NCBI GenBank assembly: GCA_037176905.1
Contig: JBBBWG010001670.1
Span: 17,682-60,358, forward strand
Direction: 5' to 3'
Length of the DNA stretch: 42,677 nt
Source: Azolla pinnata
Taxonomy: Eukaryota; Streptophyta; Polypodiopsida; Salviniales; Salviniaceae
Shown: piece after piece, positions 34,947 to 42,677 of the stretch
How positions within the stretch are numbered: the first letter of the stretch is position 1
How the letters are laid out: each line of letters starts with the position of its first letter
The notes under the pieces: model-generated
What the model was told of the DNA's origin: nothing
What the model saw: the letters and a program-made list of their open reading frames with translations, nothing else
The model's database searches: none
Made by a program: the position numbers and the translations under genes

Positions 34947-35292
34947 CTACTCGTTCATCACTGGCTTGTTCTCGTTGGCCTTAAATCTCGGCTCCTTCGG
35001 CTTCTGGTCGTCATTTTTCCTGTGATAACGTTTCACGCAAAGTACTTGAGGATCAAAATGGAGATGACAACAGCGACAGAAATGGCAAGTAATACAAGGA
35101 AGAAAATATCAAGGACACACAGACGATGATCGTGGCGACGGTGAGGAAGAATGGTCGATGAACGGACGGGAGAATCAAGAGAGGAACGGAAGCGAAGCAG
35201 GAAAAGAAGCAGTTTTTTTACCTGCGATCCGCAGAGCTTCCCTTTTGGCTGAGGAAGGATCGGAAATGCGCGGAGTTCACGTCGTAGATCAT
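34947..35292 (-). CDS. Conserved small plant protein, 47 aa, two exons
   Basis: Exon 1 is 35292-35222 (ATG with A at -3) and exon 2 is 35019-34947, joined through a 202-bp intron with donor CGCAG/GTAAAA and acceptor ATCACAG. The join keeps frame and gives MIYDVNSAHFRSFLSQKG, then a Lys/Asp-rich middle with QKPKEPRFKANENK and the end PVMNE. I recall very similar 45-47-residue proteins in other plants (MIYDVNS-FRSFLSQKG ... ENKPVM), but know no function. It is basic, hydrophilic, has no membrane segment or signal peptide, and is likely soluble. The promoter and leader upstream carry teloboxes (35381-35390, 35431-35440, 35533-35551) and a GACGAA repeat. A longer open frame over the same place (35033-35521) reads through the intron and is probably spurious. 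Confidence 0.78.
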
Positions 35293-35560
35293 CTTCAGAG
35301 ATCCTCCGCAAAGAAGACGGCGAAGACGAAGACGAAGACGAAGACGAAGAGACAGACGAAGCAAAGAAGACGGCGAAAGTTTTAGGGTTTCGATCTGTTT
35401 CTCTGAGACCTTTTCTTTCTTTCTGTGAAATTTTAGGGTTTCCCACGTTCAATTTCAATGGCTTTGTTTTAATATTTCCCCAAATGCCCTCATACCAAGA
35501 CTCTTCATATCTTCCTCTCATGAGCTGGTTCAGGGTTTTTAGGGTTTAGGGCTTACAGCA
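35293..35560 (-). promoter_or_regulatory. Leader and promoter of the small-protein gene
   Basis: The leader holds (GAAGAC)n on the plus strand (about 35318-35352), that is CTTCGT repeats on the gene strand. Three telobox-type elements TTTAGGGTTT or similar lie at 35381-35390, 35431-35442 and 35533-35551. Teloboxes are common in plant promoters of ribosomal-protein and other growth-related genes. Confidence 0.6.
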
Positions 35561-36667
35561 GATCTGAAGCAGACAACATCATACCACTCGGTGTTTTACG
35601 GGTTCATCGTACAGCTATTGTACCATGCTCTGTGCATGGAGCTGATGCGGTGGATGCGACCTGTGCAGTAAGGATGCTAACGTTCTGAACAACTTGTTCG
35701 TTTGGTGTTTGTTTGCTTTATTTATGAAGAAAGGTGAGTTCTGGCGGAATAGACTCTGCGTGAGCGACTGAGGCACCAAAGTCGTGCATATCCGTAGCTA
35801 TACAGCGACGGAGAGAGAAATAGACGGATATAGATATCACCGAAAGGCGGGCCTCGGTTGCCGTTCCGCGTACGAGCCAGTTTAGAGTTCATGGTACATA
35901 CGAAGATCCTCCGGTTAGTTGGTAAAAGGGCTTCTTGCATAACAAGAAGGTTCTCAGTGTGCGTACATACCCTCACTTGCGAAAGTAAGATTTGTAATAC
36001 AAATTAGATTGAGCTCTAAGCAATTGTTGCTTGCTATTGTTGATAAACCCTGAGCATTAAACCTTCCCCGTTCATGCAAAGTCTCCGATGATGATAGGAC
36101 AAGAAAGAGAATAACCTAAAAGTTACGTAAAGCCGGATCTGTGTCGGGCTTGCCCATTTCATCCTTATCATCAACCAGAACTTGCCATGCACTCCCCGAC
36201 TTGACATAGGAGGACAACAAGTGGGCATTTCTGCCCTATTTTAGTTAGCATGGTCGAGAGGAGGCATCTGGTGAATGGGTGGCGACGACAAAAAAAAAAG
36301 AAGAGAGAGAGATATCTTGCTAATGTAGTGTCACCGAACTAGCCTTATCTTGATGCGAGGCTCGAATGCGCCCCGAGTTGCAGTTGAAGAGGACGTTGAC
36401 TTCGGATGCGAAGAATGTTCCAGGGTCGGTTGAATGGAATGGCCCATGATCGATCTGTGCACATTGGACTATGAATGTGTGTTATATATGCAGTTTAGCC
36501 ATAATATTTTGCTCGATGCGTGTAGTGGTTTCAGTCGGTTGCTTGGGGCCCGATTTTTTTACCCAATATGCTTCTGAGCAATCGGCTTTCAACGAGCCGA
36601 GCCACTCAATCAATCATGTTATGTCCATGAAGAGTTTGCTCATCTGGATGATCAGCCCATGGACAAT

Positions 36668-36990
36668 GCACACACACACATACATACATACACGATACAT
36701 GCATACATACACACATGCATACATACATACATACACATAAACAGACATACATACATACATACACACACATGCATACATACATACATACACATAAACAGAC
36801 ATACATACATACATACATACACATAAACAGACATACATACATACAGACATGCATGCATGCATACATACATACATACACATAAACAGACATACATACATAC
36901 AGACATGCATGCATGCATACATACATCGATAAGCACAGATGCATGCATGCATGCACACGTGCGCGCACGCATGCATACATACATGCATAC
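36668..36990. repeat. (ACAT)n microsatellite with a repeated 40-60-bp higher-order unit
   Basis: ACAT/CATA repeats are periodically interrupted by CACATAAACAGACATAC, which recurs at about 36734, 36787, 36822 and 36876. TGCATGCATGCA and GTGCGCGCACGC blocks close the array. Open frames across it are repeat artefacts. Confidence 0.94.
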
Positions 36991-37046
36991 AACGGAAGCA
37001 CATCTGTGGAGAGAAGACGAAAACAGTTTTTAAAAAAAAGGCGCAG

Positions 37047-37192
37047 GAAGAAGAAGAAGAAGAAGAAGAAGAAGAAAGAAGAAGAAGAAGATGATGAAGA
37101 AGAAGAAGAAGAAGAAGAAGAAGAAGAAAGAAGAAGAAGAAGATGATGAAGATGATGAAGAAGAAGAAGAAGAAGAAAGAAGAAAGAAGCAG
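37047..37192. repeat. (GAA)n purine tract upstream of the receptor kinase
   Basis: About 145 bp of almost pure purine, GAAGAAGAA with GATGATGAA breaks repeated twice (37091 and 37143). It may form triplex DNA. It lies 375 bp before the start codon. Confidence 0.93.
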
Positions 37193-37566
37193 CAAATCGT
37201 GCAGAGAGAGAATGTGTGCCATGAATGTGATGCCAGCTCTTCACTGCCCCACACACGTTTCTGTTCCCCTGTTGCTCTGTTGTGCAGCTATGGTGCGGGC
37301 CTGTGCTTTGACCTAACCCTAACCGATCGTCCCTTCCTTCCTTCCCTTCCCTTCCTTCATCGCCATCGCCATCGCCATCGCCATCGCCATCGCCATCGCC
37401 GGCATTGTCATCAGGCCTCTCCTTTTCCTGCCTCTTCATGCTCCGCTGGAAGCAGCAGCAGCAAGGAGCAGCGACGCGGAAGAAGGAAAAGCTCGGAGGA
37501 GAGCGCGGGCAGAAGAAAAGCCAAAAGCCCCGGGCGGAGGAGGAGGAGGAGGAGGAGATCTTGGCT

Positions 37567-40338
37567 ATGGCGATCCGGAAGCAGCAGCTCCCCTGCAGAT
37601 GCTTCTCTCACCTCCTGTTGCTGCCGCTGCTTCTGGCCCTCGTCTCCGCCGCCGCCGCCGCCGCTCCCGCTCAAGCTGCCGCCATCGCCAGCACTCCGCT
37701 GTACAGAATCGCGTGCGGGGCCAGGGGGAATCTGACCGACTCTCAAGCTCGGACATGGCTGGGAGATGCATCGTCTTCTCCTTCCTCGTCGTCGCCATCG
37801 CCATCGCCAGGAAGCTCGTACCTGAACCTAGGGCAAGGCCCCGACATCGCCGCGAACGCCTCCTCCGCCTACGACCCCAACGCTGCAAACCTCCCCGACG
37901 CCGTCCCCTTCTCGAGCGCGCGGATCTTCACGTCGCCTGCGACCTACTCCTTCCCTGTGTCGCCGGGCCGCTACTTCGTCCGCCTCTTCTTCTACCCGCT
38001 CCCGTCCTTCGACGCCGCCTCCTTCCCTGCGAGAAACGCCATCGCCACCGTGAAATGTGGTAGCTTCGACCTCCTCACCAACGTGAGCCTCGCAGATCTC
38101 ATGGCGTCGCTCAACCTCGCCTACGTCGCCAAGGAGTACTCCATCAACGCCACAGGTAACTCCCTGACCCTGACCTTCGTCCCGGGGGCAGCGAACGGCG
38201 CCTTCGCCATGGTGAACGGCATCGAGGTCGTGGCTATGGCGGCGGATCTGCTCTCCAGCTCGCTCACGCTGGTGAGCCTGGGATCTGCGATCCAGTACCC
38301 CGTGGCGAGGATCGCGTTCGAGACCATGTACAGGCTGAACGTCGGGGGAAGAACGGTGAGGGAATCCGAGGATCCCTTCGGCAGGCTATGGTCCACGGAT
38401 CTCGCCTTCACCATGGGAGCTGCGTACGGAGTATCTTCGTCTGTTTCGGATCCCATCTCCTTCGCGAAGCTCCCCAACTACACCGCCCCCGCGCAGGTCT
38501 ACGCATCGGCTCGCACCATGACCAACGACAACAACCTCAACCTGCAGTTCAACCTCTCGTGGCGCTTCGACCTCGATCCCAGCTTCACCTACTACGTGCG
38601 CCTCCACTTCTGCGAGCTCGCCTACACGATGATCAACATGAGGGTCTTCGACATCTTCATCGACGGCGAAGCCGCCTTCCGAGGCTACGATGTGGTAGCT
38701 TTCACAGGCACGAAGCTGATCGCGAACCTCAGGGATTTCTCGGTGCAGACCTCGTCGTCGTCTTCTTCGGTCCTCACGCTGCAGCTCCACCCGAGCGACG
38801 TGAACAGCAGCTACTACAACGCGATCCTCAACGGGCTCGAGATCTTCAAGATGAACAACTCCGCAGGCAGCCTGCAAGGCCCCCCGCCCCCGCCCCAGAA
38901 GGCCCCGGCGCAGCTCGCGTCTTCTTCTTCCTCCTCCTCCTCCTCGACAGGCTCGAGCAGCAAGATGCCGATCGTGGGAGGAATCGTAGGGTCCCTCGCC
39001 GCAGTCATCGCGCTCGCGATCATCTTCTTCTGCTTCCAGAGGAGGAAGAGCATGATCGGCGGCAAGAAGAGCAGCAACGCCAAGGCCGCGAAGTCGGCCT
39101 CGTGGATGCCGCTGCCCAGCGGCGGGAGCAACTCGCACTCCATAGCCACGACGAGCAAGCTCTCGACGACGGCTTCGCGGAAGAGCGCCACGGGGAGCTA
39201 CATCTCCTCGTCGGCGCCCTCCAGCAACAACTGCAGGTACTTCTCCTTCTCCGAGATCCTGGAGATCACGAGCGACTTCGACGAGGCCCGCGTGATCGGA
39301 GTGGGCGGCTTCGGCAAGGTCTACAAAGGGGTCCTCGAGGATGGATCTACCGAGGTCGCGGTGAAGAGAGGGAACCCTAGCTCGGAGCAGGGAGTCCACG
39401 AGTTCCAGACCGAGATCGAGCTCCTCTCCAAGCTGCGCCACAGGCACCTCGTCTCCCTCATCGGCTTCTGCGAGGATCATTCGGAGATGATCCTCGTCTA
39501 CGATTACATGTCCAACGGGCCGCTCCGGGGCCACCTCTACGGCGCCGGGAACCCTCCGCTGCCTTGGAAGCAGCGCCTCGAGATCTGCATCGGAGCTGCT
39601 CGGGGGCTGCATTACCTCCACACCGGGGCAGCTCACGGCATCATCCACCGCGACGTGAAGACCACCAACATACTCTTGGACGAGAACCTCGTGGCCAAGG
39701 TCTCGGATTTCGGGCTCTCGAAGACGGGGCCCTCGCTCGAGCACACCCATGTCAGCACCGCGGTGAAGGGCAGCTTCGGGTACTTGGACCCCGAGTACTT
39801 CCGGAGGCAGCAGCTGACGGAGAAATCCGATGTCTACTCCTTCGGAGTCGTTCTCCTCGAGGTCCTCCTCGCCCGCCCCGCGATCAACCCCGCCCTTCCG
39901 CGGGAGCAAGTCAACATGGCCGAATGGGCGATGCACCACCAGAAGAAAGGGGCGCTGGAGCAGATCATCGACCCGAGCTTGAAGGGCCGCGTGAGCAAGG
40001 ATTCGCTCAAGAAGTTCGCCGAAACCGCTGAGAAATGCTTGGCCGAATCGGGCCTCGATCGCCCTGCCATGGGCGATGTCCTCTGGAACCTCGAGTACGC
40101 GCTGCAGCTCCACGAAACCTCGCCCGAGAAAGAGTGGGACTGCAGTAACCCGAGAGTGAAGGAGATCATGGTAAAGGAGGTATCTGAACCCCAACTTCCT
40201 GCTGTCGCTGACAAGAAAATGGATGATAATACTAATGCTGATCATAGTCACAGTAGCAATACCGGATTTAGTGAGAATTCTGATGAAGCCACAGCTAGTG
40301 CTGTCTTCTCCCAGCTCATTAACACCCAAGGGAGGTAG
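37567..40338 (+). CDS. THE1: THESEUS1-like CrRLK1L malectin-like receptor kinase (intronless, 923 aa)
   Basis: The start at 37567 has G at -3 and +4 and opens directly into a signal peptide (LLLLPLLLALVSAAAAAAP). An in-frame ATG at 37438 has a poor context and would bury the signal peptide under a charged repeat, so I rejected it. Two malectin-like domains fill the ectodomain (YRIACGA at the start; RLNVGGRTV and YNAILNGLEIFKMNNS in the second), many Asn sites included. TM is about residues 467-490 (IVGGIVGSLAAVIALAIIFF). The kinase has GVGGFGKVYKG (from about 578), Lys600 in VAVKRG, HRDVKTTN with Asp696, DFG at 714-716 and GSFGYLDPEYFRRQQLTEKS. All catalytic residues are intact. The end, ATASAVFSQLINTQGR, matches the THE1 tail. 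THE1-type receptors sit in the plasma membrane, bind RALF peptides and signal cell-wall damage to growth. Codons are very GC-rich up to about 40160, then AT-rich. Confidence 0.94.
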   Translation: MAIRKQQLPCRCFSHLLLLPLLLALVSAAAAAAPAQAAAIASTPLYRIACGARGNLTDSQARTWLGDASSSPSSSSPSPSPGSSYLNLGQGPDIAANASSAYDPNAANLPDAVPFSSARIFTSPATYSFPVSPGRYFVRLFFYPLPSFDAASFPARNAIATVKCGSFDLLTNVSLADLMASLNLAYVAKEYSINATGNSLTLTFVPGAANGAFAMVNGIEVVAMAADLLSSSLTLVSLGSAIQYPVARIAFETMYRLNVGGRTVRESEDPFGRLWSTDLAFTMGAAYGVSSSVSDPISFAKLPNYTAPAQVYASARTMTNDNNLNLQFNLSWRFDLDPSFTYYVRLHFCELAYTMINMRVFDIFIDGEAAFRGYDVVAFTGTKLIANLRDFSVQTSSSSSSVLTLQLHPSDVNSSYYNAILNGLEIFKMNNSAGSLQGPPPPPQKAPAQLASSSSSSSSSTGSSSKMPIVGGIVGSLAAVIALAIIFFCFQRRKSMIGGKKSSNAKAAKSASWMPLPSGGSNSHSIATTSKLSTTASRKSATGSYISSSAPSSNNCRYFSFSEILEITSDFDEARVIGVGGFGKVYKGVLEDGSTEVAVKRGNPSSEQGVHEFQTEIELLSKLRHRHLVSLIGFCEDHSEMILVYDYMSNGPLRGHLYGAGNPPLPWKQRLEICIGAARGLHYLHTGAAHGIIHRDVKTTNILLDENLVAKVSDFGLSKTGPSLEHTHVSTAVKGSFGYLDPEYFRRQQLTEKSDVYSFGVVLLEVLLARPAINPALPREQVNMAEWAMHHQKKGALEQIIDPSLKGRVSKDSLKKFAETAEKCLAESGLDRPAMGDVLWNLEYALQLHETSPEKEWDCSNPRVKEIMVKEVSEPQLPAVADKKMDDNTNADHSHSSNTGFSENSDEATASAVFSQLINTQGR

Positions 40339-41753
40339 CATAAGTATACGGGGGGGAAAAAAAAAAAACCAGCAAGCATCTCAAAAGTGGACCCATTTAC
40401 TGCTGTTTTTCTTCTTTAAATCTGTGTAATTTTATTGCTAGTTCACCACATTTTCATTCAGAATGGAAGGGCTCTCTCAGTTTTTACTACCTCTTGACAA
40501 ACCCAACCTCCAGCAGGTTATGATTTGATTATACACGTTTCTGTCGCAACCTCTGGGATTGCTATAGGCTTGCAAAACCAGATCTTTGTATGATGATACC
40601 AGCAAAAATCACGGATGCTCTTTGCATCATTTTGCTTGCAATCAATCTCACATGCCCCCGCCCCCGGTTTTTCTGAATAAGCTTTTTGTGTGCCCACATT
40701 GTTCTCCTGAAAATGCTCAATTTACATCCATTTCATCAAGCTTTGTTCTTCATTTTGCTTTGGCATGGGGCCCTCTCTCATTCACACCCATTACACCTTG
40801 AATCATGTCAAGGTTGCTCCACTGGCATTGCCGTCATCATCATTCTAGTCTGTGTCTGTTTCATTATTTTATTGCTCAACTCTCATCTGCAATCCCTACA
40901 CAACTCATTTGTTATCCATCCAACTCTCTTCCTGCCTGTCTCATTATCAGCTTGGGTTGTCTTTTGCTTTGCTTGTTTTAATGCAAACCTTTTTTCTCAT
41001 TGAAATTGTTTGCCTGTCACAGATCTAAATTGTGAGACCTCGAAATTTTTGTTATCACGGCATAAGAACCCAAGCGCTCCTTCCAGTGACACTCCCTTGC
41101 TGCTATTGAAGGAAAAGATGGCGCATCAGAATGTACCCGACAATCTTTCACACACGCTGCAGTTGCGAAGCTCAAAACTAGAAACCTCAAGGGACTCTGA
41201 AGAGATCACAGCTGTTCAATTGACAACTACTAACTTACATCTCATTTCGTGTATAAACATGCAAAACATTGTACAAAGCTCAAACTACATCCACGATTGG
41301 ATTTCAACATTTATTATTTGATACAGCTTGTAACGATTATGCTACAAGGGTTAGAAATGGAAAACACCTGTATACCTTACTCACATTTGCCAATTCTCAA
41401 TTATTACAACTTACATATGCTTATTTTGTTGCAGTCAATTTGAAAGCTTCAGTGCAAGCGAAAAAGACAGTGAACTGCAAAAATTTGCATAATTTGACAC
41501 GATCCAAACATAAAAACAAACTCGCACAAAAACAAGCACCCAAAACGCGATCTTCTTTTGCTAATATAGACTTAGACAAAAATGCACAATTACGGGTATT
41601 GAAGCAACAATAACAGCACAAGTAGAGCCCGATAAAATAAACCTCAATATAAGATTCGAAAAGATAAAAACATAATTCTCAAAAAGTTCCTAAGACTCGG
41701 TTAAGTGGCAAGGCCAGCAGTAATCAATCGAAAATGCACAGAAAATCCCATGT
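40339..41753. other. Spacer between receptor kinase and eS4, tail to tail
   Basis: The two genes converge here, so both 3' UTRs lie within. A G/A run (GGGGGGAAAAAAAAAAAA) is at 40350-40368. An acceptor-like TGCCTGTCACAG at about 41022 precedes a plus-strand open frame (41010-41321) with a protein-like composition but no recognisable motif; it may be a spliced UTR or nothing. Confidence 0.5.
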
Positions 41754-42185
41754 TTAGGCAGCTGCTTTGAGTGCCCCAGCTCTCTTCTTAGCTTCTTCAA
41801 CAATAGAAAGCTTAATACCCTTTCCTTTAGGTAACGTGATCCATGGCTTGGTTCCTTTCCCTATGGTGAACACATTCCCAAGTCGCGTGGCAAATTCCTG
41901 CCCAGCTGCATCCTGAACATGAACAATCTCGAAGCTTCCCTTATGCTTTTCTCTGTGCTTGATGACACCAATCCTTCCCCTGTTACGACCACCTGTCACC
42001 ATGACTATGTTTCCGATATCAAACTTGATGAACTCCACCACTTTCCCTGTCTCGACCTCTATCTTTATGGTATCATTTGCCTTGATAAGAGGATCAGGAT
42101 ATCGAATGGTTCTCCCGTCGTATGTCGTGATGTATGGAATACCCTTCTCACCAAAGCAAGCTGTCCTGACCTTGCAAAGCTTGTA
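41754..42185 (-). CDS. RPS4: 40S ribosomal protein eS4 (RPS4), last exon only, 143 aa
   Basis: The exon runs from an acceptor (TTTCAG before 42185) to the stop at 41754. It reads [20 protein letters not shown], then [20 protein letters not shown], the KOW-type [50 protein letters not shown] and [18 protein letters not shown]. This is the C-terminal 55% of a protein of about 262 residues that binds 18S rRNA near the mRNA entry side of the small subunit. The phase at the 5' edge is 0. The N-terminal exons are not within 42186-42677 and must lie beyond the right edge. Confidence 0.96.
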   Translation of the reverse strand, partial: YKLCKVRTACFGEKGIPYITTYDGRTIRYPDPLIKANDTIKIEVETGKVVEFIKFDIGNIVMVTGGRNRGRIGVIKHREKHKGSFEIVHVQDAAGQEFATRLGNVFTIGKGTKPWITLPKGKGIKLSIVEEAKKRAGALKAAA

Positions 42186-42677
42186 CTGAAATTCAAAATT
42201 GAACATGCAAAACCAATTCAGGTTAAAAACAAAATCCTGGATATGAACCATACAATACACAGATGAGTATCACAACAGCCATTTTTCATATCAAAAAGAT
42301 TATCCATGACATCTTTAATGAGTAGTACTGTGCAAAAGTTCAAAAACATACAGGCAAGCAGCATATGATACAATCACATAATGCAACATTGACATTTTGT
42401 TATATGCAAAGATGTAAACATTGGGAACATGACATTATCGTGCAACTCATATTCAACAATATTCACAAGTGATACGTTCAAAATTCAAACACCGAGATAG
42501 TAACAACGTTTAGATGCTGTTTCCAAAGAAATATAGACCGCATTCTATAAAAACTAATCTTTACATGGAGAAGGGTACACTTTGCAATGATCGGAAAAAC
42601 GTATGCTTGGAATGCACATTAGAAATGCTAACAAAATGTGATATGCAATAAATTCGAACCGGAACTGCAAAAAGATG
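42186..42677. other. Intron of the eS4 gene reaching the window edge
   Basis: No exon of eS4 or any other gene is seen here. As the preceding eS4 exon would have to encode the conserved FRLLYDTKGRF-type region and no match occurs on the minus strand, the intron is at least 492 bp long. Confidence 0.7.

Larger units (their letters stand above)
35561..37566. other. Upstream region of the receptor kinase with two long microsatellites
   Basis: No supported gene. The left part (35561-36660) is unremarkable. Then come a CATA array (36668-36990), a GAA tract (37047-37192), a telomere-like CTAACCCTAACC (37314-37325) and (CATCGC)n (37358-37400). This should contain the receptor kinase promoter and leader. 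Confidence 0.6.

Noticed and set aside
35033..35521. 162-residue minus-strand frame with a hydrophobic C-terminus
   Set aside because: It runs through the intron of the 47-residue gene and through leader repeats. The hydrophobic end is the translated pyrimidine-rich intron.
37405..37566. 54-residue N-terminal extension of the receptor kinase
   Set aside because: The only ATG in it (37438) is in a poor context, and the extension would place charged repeats before the signal peptide.
38386..40341. 651-residue open frame antisense to the receptor kinase, and a 330-residue frame in another plus-strand frame
   Set aside because: High G/C at third codon positions removes stop codons from the other frames. 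The antisense product has Arg/Val/Glu-rich composition without motifs, whereas the sense frame has every kinase motif.

Overview
This is a gene-rich stretch of nuclear DNA from a land plant, most likely a flowering plant. The genes are split by short GT-AG introns, the proteins have plant-type relatives (ASI1-like BAH/RRM protein, THESEUS1-like receptor kinase, plastid-type ATIC), and telomere-like AAACCCTA boxes lie in several promoters. The receptor-kinase gene is intronless with almost only G/C at third codon positions, while its neighbours use AT-rich codons. Such bimodal composition is common in monocots, so a monocot is my guess; the species cannot be told from the window.

Layout, left to right. 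On the minus strand: a CorA-like magnesium-transporter-family gene (965-3790), an ASI1-like BAH+RRM gene with ten coding exons (6842-11636, leader exon 12084 to about 12290), and a PTRHD1/PTH2-family gene (13817-15914). On the plus strand: a PHAX-type RNA-export adaptor (17693-20004), a plant protein of unknown function (20842 to about 21466), V-ATPase subunit E (23835-25762) and the purine enzyme ATIC (27788-32024). Then come a two-exon gene for a 47-residue protein on the minus strand (34947-35292), the receptor kinase on the plus strand (37567-40338), and the last exon of ribosomal protein eS4 on the minus strand (41754-42185), which runs off the right edge. For the multi-exon genes I joined exons by reading-frame phase and splice signals; every junction listed keeps frame and gives family-typical protein. 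The start of the unknown protein's last exon is not settled.

The genes do not form a pathway or operon. They are mostly housekeeping functions (ribosome, proton pump, purine synthesis, RNA export, chromatin) plus one cell-wall-sensing receptor kinase. Co-regulation is not implied beyond the shared telobox and simple-repeat 5' leaders.

The spacers and introns are marked by two things: long simple-sequence tracts (CTT/GAA, CATA/CATG, CATCGC) placed in the 5' leaders of most genes, and many small local tandem duplications (18 to about 140 bp units, 2-5 copies), several of them strongly diverged. I saw no complete transposon, tRNA, rRNA or CRISPR array, and no evidence for a new multi-gene system. 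The most useful non-obvious items are the spliced 47-residue protein gene, the overlapping upstream ORF at the ASI1-like start, the abrupt base-composition change near the receptor kinase C-terminus, and the paired degenerate repeats inside the ASI1-like introns.
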